Shown: in pieces, positions 44,042-52,966 of the stretch | How the letters are laid out: each line of letters opens with the position of its first letter | How positions within the stretch are numbered: position 1 is the stretch's first letter | Assembly (NCBI RefSeq): GCF_900142195.1 | Contig: NZ_FRAB01000021.1 | Location: forward strand, 39,263 to 103,262 | Direction of reading: 5' to 3' | Origin: Paraburkholderia terricola | GTDB lineage: Bacteria; Pseudomonadota; Gammaproteobacteria; Burkholderiales; Burkholderiaceae | DNA length: 64,000 nucleotides | Notes under the pieces: model-generated | What the model was told of the DNA's origin: nothing | The model's database searches: none | The model's input: the letters and a program-made list of their open reading frames with translations, nothing else | Program-made: the position numbers and the translations under genes

Positions 44042-44815
44042 TTGAACAACAATCTGAAGATGTTCGATCTGTCGGGGCGTCGTGCTCTGGTTACCGGGTC
44101 GAGTACGGGTATCGGTTATGCGCTGGCCAAAGGATTGGCAGGTGCCGGCGCCGAAGTGATTCTGAATGGTCGCAATGCGGCCAGGCTGGCTGAGGCTGTC
44201 AGCCGGTTGCGCGATGAGGGGGCGACCGTTCACGCCGCGAGTTTCGATGTGACGTCGGCCACTGACGTCGACGCGGCGATCGCCGATATCGAGCGCGAAA
44301 TCGGTGCGATCGACATTCTCTTCAACAACGCCGGCATGCAACGCCGTGCGCCGCTCGAACAGTTTTCCCATGCCCAATGGGAAGAGCTGATGAAGACCAA
44401 TGTCGACAGCGTGTTCCTGGTTGGCCAGGCGGTCGCGCGGCACATGATTGCTCGCAAGCGCGGGAAGATCGTCAACATCTGTTCGGTACAAAGCGAACTG
44501 GGCCGTCCCAACATCGCGGCCTACACCGCGAGTAAAGGCGCGGTGAAGATGCTGACGAAAGGCATGGCCATCGACTGGGGGCAACATGGCATCCAGGTCA
44601 ATGGCCTTGGGCCAGGCTACTTCAAGACGGAGCTAACGGAAGCGCTCGTCAAGGATGAAACGTTCAGCAACTGGCTGATTGGACGCACGCCATCGCGACG
44701 CTGGGGCGATGTGGAAGATCTCGTCGGCGCTGCTGTGTTTCTGGCGAGCGACGCTTCGAACTTTGTGAACGGCCACATTCTTTACGTAGATGGCGGAGTA
44801 ACTGCCACGTTGTAA
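44042..44815 (+). CDS. idnO: Gluconate 5-dehydrogenase-like SDR
   Basis: A 257-residue SDR. TGSSTGIGYALAKGLAGAGA (about 18), NGRN loop, NNAGMQRRAPLEQF (about 95), catalytic Ser of NICSVQSELGRPN and YTASKGAVKMLTKGMA (about 161), all matching IdnO-type enzymes that interconvert 5-ketogluconate and gluconate. TTG start at 44042 after GAGGAG; an ATG six codons in is an alternative. With the idnD-like gene at 27205 it could complete idonate to gluconate conversion, but the local gluconokinase is dead. Confidence 0.87.
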   Translation: MNNNLKMFDLSGRRALVTGSSTGIGYALAKGLAGAGAEVILNGRNAARLAEAVSRLRDEGATVHAASFDVTSATDVDAAIADIEREIGAIDILFNNAGMQRRAPLEQFSHAQWEELMKTNVDSVFLVGQAVARHMIARKRGKIVNICSVQSELGRPNIAAYTASKGAVKMLTKGMAIDWGQHGIQVNGLGPGYFKTELTEALVKDETFSNWLIGRTPSRRWGDVEDLVGAAVFLASDASNFVNGHILYVDGGVTATL

Positions 44816-45125
44816 CCCCTTGATCGCGCCTCCATTGGAATCCACGGCAGCGAGCCGCTGCTGCAGCGTTGCATTCGACAGGAAACCGCCTGAGTCGAGG
44901 CGCACCACATTCGCATTCGCTCGCCTTGGCTGGGTGCGCAGTTCACCGACATACTGTACAAGCGGCGCGCCGTATACATCGAGTACGCGATCTTACGCTG
45001 CGACCCACGCAATCGTTCGCGTTTGCGATACGAAAATTCGTTTCCGGCCCCGAACCGTCTGTCATTGGCATGCTAACGTGCCCGAGTCCATCGACATCGT
45101 CCGATCAAAGACCAAAGAAACGCCC
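44816..45125. other. Boundary between catabolic genes and effector-like island
   Basis: No gene recognised. A minus-strand open stretch around 44820-44990 could be the tail of a lost gene, but it matches no family I know. Confidence 0.3.
45016..45079 (+). promoter_or_regulatory. Near-hrpII box (TTCG-N17-TTCG) with -10
   Basis: TTCG at 45016-45019 and 45037-45040 with a 17-nt spacer, one longer than the hrpII consensus, followed 33 nt later by TAACGT (TANNNT) at 45074-45079. The box-to--10 distance is the same as in the two exact boxes of this island. The spacer mismatch lowers confidence. Confidence 0.4.
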
Positions 45126-45467
45126 ATGACATTTTCCTTTGAAGACGCACTTTCCAGTGCACAACAAACAAAACTGAATCGGCGCGCACTGGTCGCGCTA
45201 ATCGACCGGGCAGATACCCGCTGGTGGGGCGGGCATGTCGACAACTGGAAGCCGGACGAAGCGCTGTTTTCCTCCAGTGCGGCATTGAAAGGTTATCGGA
45301 AACTGGTGCACCGATTCAAGGAGGGCGAGACCGCCAAGGCGCACGTGCTGATGATGCACAACGACGGCACGTTTGGAGCCGTGATGCTTGGCATAGAGTC
45401 AGCCGAGGAGGCACGACAGCTTCTAGATGAAACGTTGGAAGAAATCCGGATCAGGACGCTGCATTGA
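45126..45467 (+). CDS. Hypothetical 113-residue protein at start of effector-like island
   Basis: Starts MTFSFEDALSSAQQTKLNRR. Mixed alpha/beta composition with a YRKLVHRFKEGETAKAHVLM core and an acidic helical end, ESAEEARQLLDETLEEIRIR. Acidic small proteins of this size next to effector genes are often secretion chaperones, but the fold here is not recognisable. A near-hrpII promoter precedes it. Confidence 0.6.
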   Translation: MTFSFEDALSSAQQTKLNRRALVALIDRADTRWWGGHVDNWKPDEALFSSSAALKGYRKLVHRFKEGETAKAHVLMMHNDGTFGAVMLGIESAEEARQLLDETLEEIRIRTLH

Positions 45468-45550
45468 CCAGGTTTTTTGTCGCGGAAGCTCGCGACAGTG
45501 CTGGAGATTTTTAACGTGTGGCATCGCCGTCCTCGCCTGCCCGTCGAAGT

Positions 45551-45614
45551 TTCGTCGCAATCGCCGTCGATTCGCTTTCCTGCGCAGCGCGGCCGGTGCG
45601 TTGGCCCCTAAGCT
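45551..45614 (+). promoter_or_regulatory. Exact hrpII box and -10 of the large effector candidate
   Basis: TTCG (45551-45554), 16 nt, TTCG (45571-45574), then 34 nt to TAAGCT (45609-45614). This meets the TTCG-N16-TTCG rule for HrpB-activated promoters. The start codon is 57 nt after the -10. Confidence 0.8.
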
Positions 45615-45670
45615 GATCGGCAACGCAATACTCGCCGGAAATCCACCGTCCGGCGTTTTGGAGAAAGTAG

Positions 45671-47759
45671 ATGTCGAACAAGGGAGTCGGAAGAATCTCG
45701 TCCGGCGGAAATGTTCCGCCCACACCCGCAACCCCCTCATCGAGCGACTCGCGGGAGCCGTCCGCCGGCGCCGCACGTAGCGGCACACGCAGATCGCCGG
45801 GAATTTCCGGCATGCCGCAGCGCGCAGTCAGTCGGACCGGCGAGTGCCGCCGCCCGTCCGCAGCCCCGCGCAGGCGTGCTGCCCCGCGCATCGCAAATCG
45901 GTGCCACGGCTTCACCCTCCATGACCCGGCAACAGCTCGAGCAACTGCAGGCACTATCGAAGCGGCTCGCAATTTCCTTTGATCTCGCCGAAGCAAGCGT
46001 GGACGATGAACAGAAATGCCGCCTCTACAGGGTCGCATTCAACGATGCCAAAAAAGCGCAGGCGCTTTGCACCGACCCCATGCTGGGCAGCCAAAGAACG
46101 ACGCTGGAAGGAATCGGCGTACGCGCCGCTTCAGGGCTTCACGCGGTGGTGGCCAGGCTTATGCAGGGGACATCGTTCGAAGGGGGACCGATCTTGCCCC
46201 GAACCGGCGGCACCGCCGGCGACCAGGCGGCACGGCTAGCCCTTCGGCATCGCATGGACTTGCAACTCAAGCAGTATGCCGACTCGATCGCGGAGTTCGC
46301 CGATCACGAGCAGTTTGCCAAAGCCACGCTGCATGACCTTGACTGCGGGCTCGCCCACAACCCGGAACACGACGAGGTGACGCGAGACAATTGTGGGCGC
46401 ATCGAGATCGCCTTGCGGTACATGCGCGGCGCCTTTGCCGCGTTTGCCGCCGCGGCCCACGGCGCGCGGCTGCGAACCTACGAGTGGCCGGATGAAGTCG
46501 TGCAATCGCTTGATGCAATGGATCCGATCTTCAGCAACATCCATTTGCTGTCGGCTGCGGTAACGAGCATGAGCAAGGATCCCAGCACAGCCGAGGCCAG
46601 AACGAAGCTGTTACAGGATATGCGGTTTGGGCTCGGCAGACTCGAGCGCGCCGCGGATCAATTCGCGCAGCAGGCCGCCGAGCATTGGTCGCCGGACGGC
46701 GAAGGGCCACAGCGATGGCAGGGCGCACTCAACTACATGGACGCGCTCGCCGCTTTCGCGTCGCCGTTCCTTGCGGCGATACGCGACGAGGCTGGCACGG
46801 TGGCATCGTCGTCCTCCGCCGAGCCCGCGGTTCCGGACAAGTCTGAGCCGACGCGCGCCAAAGCGGCATCGTCAGGCATGGAAAAAAGCTCGAAGCGATC
46901 GCAGCGCCGTGCGCGCGCGAAAGGCCTCTCAGCGACGCCTGACGTCACCACCTCTTTCGAGGCTGCGGTGCGGGCCGAGGTGCTCAAGCTCGCGGATGCG
47001 CAATTCAACAAGGAAAAACGGTTGACTCTGGATGCGGTGGACGAGGTGCATGCCGACCCGCTCGCGCTCGCGCGCAAATTTGGAAAAGACACGAGCGTCA
47101 TTGATGCGATGACCGGGAACGGTGAGGATCCGGGAAGCATCGCGCACATCATTCGCAATTCGGCGCAGTCGTGGTTCGGCAGCGTCGATGCATTGCATAG
47201 TATGTGCCGCAAAATCGAATCCTTGCCGCAGGATGGAGAAACGGGCGAGCGCCTCGCTCGCCTGAACGAACGGATAGTCGTGCTCCAACCGATAGAGGCC
47301 CGCATGAACGCGGACGAATCGGATTCGCTCAAGCGCAACGCCTATCCGAAAGCGAAGCACATCGATCGTCTGATCGACATGCACGAGATCGCTGCCGTGA
47401 GGGCGCCGGTCATGCTGCCGTCCGAAGGCGATGACGGCACGCAGGGCAGGCTGTTCGAGTTGCGTGTCGAGCCGCGACCGCTCTCGGACGGTAGCATGGC
47501 CGAACCCTTGTTTGTCCATGTTCATACCAGGCAGCCCGTGAGCGAGAGAGCGAGCCTGTCGCTGCCCTTTGAAGCATATGGCGCGATCCACGTGAAGACC
47601 GACCGGCAAAGGACGATGGGCCCGCGCTGGGAGGAAATTCAGCGGAAACTCGGCAATCTGGACGCCAGTGTCCATCGTGGAAAGCTTAACGAGTCGTTGT
47701 GGGCCCGATTGAAGAGCATGGCCGGAAGGCACCTGCAACGACCGGGGTCGGGGTCGTGA
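45671..47759 (+). CDS. Large candidate type III effector, N-terminus frameshifted
   Basis: The probable start is ATG 45671 (ribosome site TTGGAGA), beginning MSNKGVGRISSGGNVPPTPA, a Ser/Pro/Gly-rich N-terminus typical of secreted effectors. About 55 codons later coding shifts by +1 into the frame that encodes the rest, MTRQQLEQLQALSKRLAISF (45921) to 47759. The ATG at 45711 in the long frame gives a Pro/His/Arg-rich start that looks out of frame. The body (about 600 residues) is mostly helical, with a Ser/Lys-rich linker near SSKRSQRRARAKG and a conserved-looking VHADPLALARKFGKD segment. No family recognised. Activity depends on whether the shift is a real mutation, a sequence error or programmed. 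Confidence 0.65.
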
Positions 47760-47879
47760 GTATGGCAGCGTTGAATCGTCGCCTCGTTGAAGGGCCAGCA
47801 CGCGAGCGGCTGAGTGCCGGGGCACCGCGCTCGTATCACGCACCGGCACCCGTGGATATCGCCGCACTGATCGCGACGA

Positions 47880-48164
47880 TCAGGATGACGTCGGAACTAG
47901 TACTGACAGCTCTCGCACTCCCGACACCGACTGCGTATTCTGTGCGTTGAGCATGAACGACAGGGCGGCCGTGCGCTGGGCGGCGAGCGCCTCCAGTACA
48001 TACAGCGTCGATCGCCGCCAAATGCTGTCGTCGCCGAACGTCTGGGTGATCTCGGCGTCGATCTTTGCCAACTCGGCCGTGCGTGCCGGCGACGCGGGCT
48101 GCGTCTCATGGTGGCCGCGCAACGTGCAGAGGAAGTCGAGCCGAGTGCCCGCGTTGTCGCCCAT
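47880..48164 (-). CDS. Hypothetical 94-residue protein
   Basis: Starts MGDNAGTRLDFLCTLRGHHE at 48164 after GGTGAG. Contains a helical core AELAKIDAEITQTFGDDSIW and LYVLEALAAQRTAALSFMLN, reminiscent in size and helix content of type III secretion needle/inner-rod or chaperone proteins, but no specific match. It begins just beyond the IS256 remnant and its upstream region may have been replaced by that element. Confidence 0.4.
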   Translation of the reverse strand: MGDNAGTRLDFLCTLRGHHETQPASPARTAELAKIDAEITQTFGDDSIWRRSTLYVLEALAAQRTAALSFMLNAQNTQSVSGVRELSVLVPTSS

Positions 48165-48219
48165 ATAGCGGCGCTCACCGGTTATCACGTTGCCGGCGTG
48201 GCCGCGTCCGACGAGAGAT

Positions 48220-48620
48220 AACGTCAAGGCCGGTGTAGGGCGGTTGATGGCCGGTGACATCAGGCGGCGAGTTTCTGCTGAACCGGTTGATCGCCTTGCA
48301 GCGGTTCGCCGTCCCCTGAAGGCAATGCCCTCCAGTAACACCTTGATCTGTTCGGGGGCCGTTGATGCAGGCCCAGGTTTTCTCGGTTTCCTCGATCAGT
48401 TTGAATGCCAGACCCAGGAAGGTTGGTCGCGACACGCAGTTGTGCGTGCGCGTAGTGCGGTGGCGCACGGTCGCGAACGTCGACTCAATCGCATTCGTCG
48501 TCCGCAAATGCTGCCAGTGCTCGGCCGGAAGTCGTAGAAGGCCAGCAGGCTCTCCCGGTCCTTTTTCAACGCGAACTTCTCGCAACGATGAGCCGGATCG
48601 AGAGGTGTCCGAGATCAAGC
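48220..48620 (-). pseudogene. IS256-family transposase remnant
   Basis: PAEHWQHLRTTNAIESTFAT and VRHRTTRT, then FKLIEETEKTWACING, the C-terminal catalytic-Glu region of Mutator/IS256 transposases (the NxIESxFxxxRxR block). The end (EQIKVLLEGIAFRG) is in another frame. The N-terminal two-thirds are absent. Confidence 0.8.
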
Positions 48621-48699
48621 CATGTTAAGGATTCGGTCAGGAATCGCGGACGATTCCCGACCGGCGCACCATGCGCGGCCGGATGGCGCGCCGATGCAC

Positions 48700-48852
48700 T
48701 TAGCCGACGATGTCCTTCGCGGCCTTCAGGCCCATCGTCGCAATCTTCGCGAGCGTGTTGGCCTTATTGATTTCGTTCTCTTCAGCCATCGCCTGGTAGA
48801 TTTCGGCGGTTGAACTGTTAGTGGCTGCTGCGCTGGAAACAGGTGCACTCAT
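48700..48852 (-). CDS. Small 50-residue helical protein
   Basis: MSAPVSSAAATNSSTAEIYQ followed by AMAEENEINKANTLAKIATM and GLKAAKDIVG. The frame starts at 48852 behind CAAGGATATTAACC, an acceptable ribosome site. A Ser/Ala-rich N-terminus and an amphipathic helical C-terminus fit a secreted structural peptide such as a pilin or needle-like subunit, or a small secretion-associated protein; I cannot identify it. A perfect hairpin is 40 bp upstream. Confidence 0.5.
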   Translation of the reverse strand: MSAPVSSAAATNSSTAEIYQAMAEENEINKANTLAKIATMGLKAAKDIVG

Positions 48853-48892
48853 GGTTAATATCCTTGAAAAAGACAATTGGTACAACATTTAA

Positions 48893-48915
48893 ACGTTCCG
48901 CCCCATGCGGAACGT
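48893..48915. promoter_or_regulatory. Perfect inverted repeat upstream of the 50-residue gene
   Basis: ACGTTCCGC-N5-GCGGAACGT. Could be an operator or an RNA hairpin in the leader of the small gene. Confidence 0.4.
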
Positions 48916-49549
48916 CGGGGAAAAAGTGCGTGCCCGTCGGGTTGAACACGACTGCTCGCGTGCAGCGCACCACTCGTAAAAGGGCGCGCCGCGCTACATG
49001 CGCACTGCTACATCAAGGTGCCGCGTAATTGCGCCACGGCGCGAAGTCCCTCCACGCCGGCCCGGAGCTTCAGTGCTGCCGGTAACGGTCGAGCGCGACG
49101 CCGCGGCGTTGGCCGCCGTATCAAGTGCGTCCGCCAGTTCGCGAATGCCGCCCGGACTGGGGAGGCTGCGCCACGGCTTGCGGCACATCGGCAGGCACGT
49201 CGCTCAGTTTGTTGGTCACGCTTCGTACGTTTTGGTCATCCTCACTCGGAGGTAGTGTTGCCGAGCAGGTCGGCGAGTTTTTTGCCGCCGTCGCTTGTTC
49301 GCTCGTTCGACGTCGTCTCCTCTCCCTTCGTGATGAGCCGTCAGCATCGACTCGATCAGTTGCAGATCGGACGGACAGCGTGCTCCGCTCGTTGCCAACT
49401 GAATATTTAGTCGCTCCATCGCTGATCAACAGGCCCAGTGCCAATAAAATTGTTGCTGTACGCAACTCTATCTGAGAGCCGGCACGGAATCGGTCAGTAC
49501 GCGAATTGCTTTGGACATAAACGAACCTTTTCTGGTCGTGATACAGAAC
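48916..49549. other. Degenerate region before the IS6 element
   Basis: Several overlapping minus-strand frames (between 48994 and 49465) each contain short protein-like stretches, for example GIRELADALDTAANAAASRS and KKLADLLGNTTSE, but in different frames. This looks like one or two small genes destroyed by frameshifts. No product is recognisable. Confidence 0.4.
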
Positions 49550-50245
49550 GGTTCTGTCGCGCTAAGGCGTTGCGATAAAGTTCGATGGACAAAATTTCTG
49601 AAGCCTGGGATGAAGAAGATGCTGCGAAAGTCCATGCCGGCGGAATTGATGAAGGTTCTGATACGACTGCACTATCCGCCGGAGGTGATTCTATTGTGCG
49701 TGCGCTGGTATGTGGCGTACTCGCTGAGCCTGCGCAATCTCGAAGAGATGATGGCTAAGCGCGGCTTCGAGGTTGATCATTCAACCGTGCATCGCTGGGT
49801 GATCAAGCTTGTGCCGCTGTTCGAGAAAGCATTCCGCAAGCACAAGCGTCCGGTCGGTAAGCGCTGGCGGATGGCCGAGACGTATATGAAGATCAGTGGC
49901 GACTGGAAATACCTCTATCGTGCAGTGGACAAGGCCGGCCGGACGGTTGATTTTCTGTTGCGAGCGCATCGAGACAAGGCTGCGGCGCGTCGCTACTTCG
50001 AGAAAGCCATTGACCAGAATGGCGCGCCGGAGACGGTCAAACCGATGAAGGGCTTCAAGGATTTTCGTTGTGCCCGCCTCATCCTGTCTGGGCATCGAAA
50101 CGATGCATATGATCCGGAAAGGACAGTTGAAAAGGAGCATGGAACTCATCAATCTACCGCCGAGCAGTTTTACTCCTTGATGATGTAAGCAGGGTCCTTC
50201 TAATCTAGTTCATGATTGTCAGTATGGCCTTATCGCGACAGAACC
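49550..50245 (+). mobile_element. Defective IS6-family (IS26-like) element
   Basis: Bounded by terminal inverted repeats GGTTCTGTCGCG(C/A)TAAGGC (left end 49550, right end 50245). The enclosed transposase has lost a central segment. Flanks TACAGAAC and GCGGCACG do not match, so no 8-bp target duplication is visible, consistent with a cointegrate or deletion outcome as usual for IS6. Confidence 0.88.
49610..50188 (+). pseudogene. IS6-family transposase, internally deleted
   Basis: Start MKKMLRKSMPAELMKVLIRL, then HYPPEVILLCVRWYVAYSLS, LEEMMAKRGFEVDHSTVHRW and YLYRAVDKAGRTVDFLLRAH, the typical IS26-like N-terminal HTH and first DDE Asp residues. The frame then jumps from GAPETV to KPMKGFKDFRCARLIL, losing about 50 residues that include the catalytic Glu region. 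The C-terminus is also frameshifted. Not active. Confidence 0.85.
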
Positions 50246-50358
50246 GCGGCACGTCCATACATGATGTCTGGGCCGGACTCGATCCTGAAATGGTGAACGC
50301 GATAGGCAAAGAAGCGTGGCTTGCCGTGAACAGATCTGGTAGCGGCGTATGAAGCGGG

Positions 50359-52896
50359 CTATGCCGCCACCACGAGGCCGGGGTTATTCGGCGCGATGCA
50401 ATAGGCCCCCGGCTGCGCGCGATTGAGTTCCTCCAGCACCGCGATCTTCACCGCGTTGTTTCCTTGATGGCCCACGACGTATTTCGTGCGGTTGTTCAGA
50501 TTGCCGGCATCGCGGTGATATCTGAGCAAGGACACGGCCAGCCCGGCCGCGACGCCTTTGGGTCGGTCTGACGAGGGCGGGTTGACGCAGATGCGGTTCG
50601 CGTGGAAGTCCATCGTGTTGGTCGACGGGTTGTACCCAGCATAGGGTTGAAAGATCCGTTCCTCGATGGCTTGTTCGATCAAGGCTCGGGCCGGCGCCGC
50701 ACGATTCGCGTCGCCGTACGCTGAGATCACCGCGCTGTACGTGACGAGATCGGCTCGCCGCGAGGCGTCGCTACGCCCGAGATGTCCCACCTCTTCGAAG
50801 AGTGCCTGGGCGTCGTCGAGGTGGCCTGCCCTGCTGCATGCGATGATGGCCGCGTTATAGGCGCCGAGGTCCGGCGCTACCGAAGCATCCTGCCTCGCCG
50901 CATCTTTCATTTCATTCAGCAAGCGCAGTGCATCGTCTACGCGGCCAGCCCTACCGCACGCCGAGATCGTCGCGCTGTAAATCGCCACGGTTGGACGCAT
51001 CGCGGGGTCTTTCCGGCCCACTCCTTTGAGCCTGTTGAAAACATCGAGCGCTTCGTCAGCGCAGGCATTCGTCTCCAGTGCGGAGATCACAGCGCCATAG
51101 GTTGCGACGGTAGGGCGCATCGCCGGATCGTGACGCGCCAACGTTTCGATTTCGTCTAACAGCGCGAGGCTTTCGCGTGCGCGGCCCGCCTCGCCATGGG
51201 CGGAAATGGCCGCGCCGTAGGCGATGACAGTGGGACGCATCGACGAGTCGTGCCGAGCCAGATCCTTCAGCTCGGCGAAGAGCCGGATCGCCTCATCCGG
51301 TCGACCGCCTTTGCCACACGCGGAGATCGCCGCGGTATATGTGACGACGTCCGGTCCCATCGGCAACCGTTTGATTTCCTGCAGCAACTCGAGAGCGCGG
51401 TCGATCCAGCCGGCGCTTTCACAGGTCGAGATGGCCGCATTGTAAGTGACCACGTTCGGACGCATCGACGCGTCCTGGCCGCCAAGATGCTTGAGCTCAT
51501 CAAGCAAAGCCAAGGCTTCGCGCGGGAGCCCCCCTTTGCCGCACGCGGTCAATGTCGCGTTGTAAGTGATCGTATCCGGGCGCATCGAGGCATCCGTGGC
51601 CGACAGCCGCTTCAGTTCGCCTAGCAGCCTCAGGGCTTCGCGCGGCCGGCCCGCGTTTCCGCAAGCGGAGATCGTCGAGTTGTAGCTGATCGCGTTCGGA
51701 CGCATCGAGCGGTCGCGGAAAGCGAGCGCTTTCATTTCCTCCAGCAGGTCCAAGGCTGAATCCGCCCGGCCGGCTTTCGCGCATGCCGCAATCGCCGCGT
51801 TATAGGTAATGTTGTTCGGGCGCATCGACCGATCTCCCGTGGCCTGCTGCTTGAGCTCCGCCAGGAGCGACAGCGCTTCGGTGGCACGGCCGCTCCTCCC
51901 GCACGCCGAGATTGCCGCGGTATAGCTGATGAGAGTTGGGCGCATGGACGGGTCGTCGACGGCGAGATGCTTCAGTTCGTTGAGCAGTCGCAGCGCGTCG
52001 TCGGGGCGACCGGCTTTTCCGAGCATTGAAATCGTGGCGTTGTAGGTGACGACGTCCGGCTTTATCGACGGATCGCGTCTGGCGAGATCGCTCAGTTCGG
52101 TGAACAGCCCGAGTGCTTCGTCGGATCGCCCGGCTTTGTCGCACGCGGAAATCGCCGCGTTGTAGGTGATGACGCTCGGCTGAATGCCCGCTTGCTGCAC
52201 GGCGCGGAACAGCTTCATCGTCGTCGAGAAGTTGCCGCTCATTTTCAAAAGCGAGGCTGTCACCTTCAGCACTTCGTCCGGCGCGCGCCTGCCGGCCTTG
52301 TACTGCGCGATTATCGAATCATTCGAGCGATTGTCGGCCTCGTTGGGCCCAGCCGGCCGGATGTTGGATGTCCTGCGCCGCGGTAACCCAGGTACGGTGC
52401 CGGTGCCGTCTGCTCCGGGAACGGCTTGAGGAGCGACCTGAATGGCCGCGCGCGTTTCCCCCGAATGGCTGCTTACGTCGGCAAGCGGCCTGAGGCCGAG
52501 TCGCGGCCGCTGTGCCGAGTCTTGCTCCACGTTTGCCGTTCGCCGCGCGTCCAGGCCGTTACCCCGCGTGTGTCCGGCATGGTCAGCGTCCGGAGAGCGG
52601 TGCCCTGCAGCGGTGTCGCCAGCGGGAAAATGGCCAGCCAGTGTGATGAGACGCCGCGGTGCGTTTCCCAGATTCCCCGTGGGGCGCGGCTTGATGGCTC
52701 GCACGCCCGCTAGGCCGTCGAGTTCGCCGCCAGGCTGTCTGCGGCGGCTGCCCGACAGAGGTTCCTGATCTCGCATCGGAGTCTGCGCCGGTCCCGTTAC
52801 GAGCGCATCGCCTGCAGGAGTGGGGGCGACCCTTGTCGTTTTCATTGATTCATGGACGGAAATGAGAGGGAGTCTTGCTGAAGGCCCTTGGATCAT
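50359..52896 (-). CDS. Pentatricopeptide-repeat protein with C-terminal SMR-like domain, HrpB-type promoter
   Basis: An 845-residue protein if started at ATG 52896; MKTTRVAPTP at 52845 is an alternative without ribosome site. Residues 1-240 are disordered and Pro/Arg/Ala-rich, as in secreted effectors. Residues 242-752 are 13 PPR motifs such as VVTYNAAISTCESAGWIDRA; twelve are complete, eleven of them 40 residues long (one is 35), with an extra RDPSMRP-type loop. Residues about 757-845 resemble an SMR domain: MDFHANRICVN, YVVGHQGNNAVKIAVLEEL and the end NNPGLVVAA. PPR proteins are abundant in plant and protist organelles, where they bind single-stranded RNA, and are rare in bacteria. An exact hrpII box 111 bp upstream points to co-expression with a type III secretion system. 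RNA targeting in a eukaryotic host is inference. Confidence 0.88.
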   Translation of the reverse strand: MIQGPSARLPLISVHESMKTTRVAPTPAGDALVTGPAQTPMRDQEPLSGSRRRQPGGELDGLAGVRAIKPRPTGNLGNAPRRLITLAGHFPAGDTAAGHRSPDADHAGHTRGNGLDARRTANVEQDSAQRPRLGLRPLADVSSHSGETRAAIQVAPQAVPGADGTGTVPGLPRRRTSNIRPAGPNEADNRSNDSIIAQYKAGRRAPDEVLKVTASLLKMSGNFSTTMKLFRAVQQAGIQPSVITYNAAISACDKAGRSDEALGLFTELSDLARRDPSIKPDVVTYNATISMLGKAGRPDDALRLLNELKHLAVDDPSMRPTLISYTAAISACGRSGRATEALSLLAELKQQATGDRSMRPNNITYNAAIAACAKAGRADSALDLLEEMKALAFRDRSMRPNAISYNSTISACGNAGRPREALRLLGELKRLSATDASMRPDTITYNATLTACGKGGLPREALALLDELKHLGGQDASMRPNVVTYNAAISTCESAGWIDRALELLQEIKRLPMGPDVVTYTAAISACGKGGRPDEAIRLFAELKDLARHDSSMRPTVIAYGAAISAHGEAGRARESLALLDEIETLARHDPAMRPTVATYGAVISALETNACADEALDVFNRLKGVGRKDPAMRPTVAIYSATISACGRAGRVDDALRLLNEMKDAARQDASVAPDLGAYNAAIIACSRAGHLDDAQALFEEVGHLGRSDASRRADLVTYSAVISAYGDANRAAPARALIEQAIEERIFQPYAGYNPSTNTMDFHANRICVNPPSSDRPKGVAAGLAVSLLRYHRDAGNLNNRTKYVVGHQGNNAVKIAVLEELNRAQPGAYCIAPNNPGLVVAA

Positions 52897-52966
52897 AGCG
52901 CAGACCTGTGGGTTCTGACTTGTCGCGAACTGATTGCCCGAGCAGGCTTCCGGCACGGTACGTCGA

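Noticed and set aside
50739..52173. Periodic 120-bp pattern considered as a DNA repeat or CRISPR-like array
   Set aside because: The period is explained by the 40-residue PPR protein repeat; no identical direct repeats with unique spacers are present.
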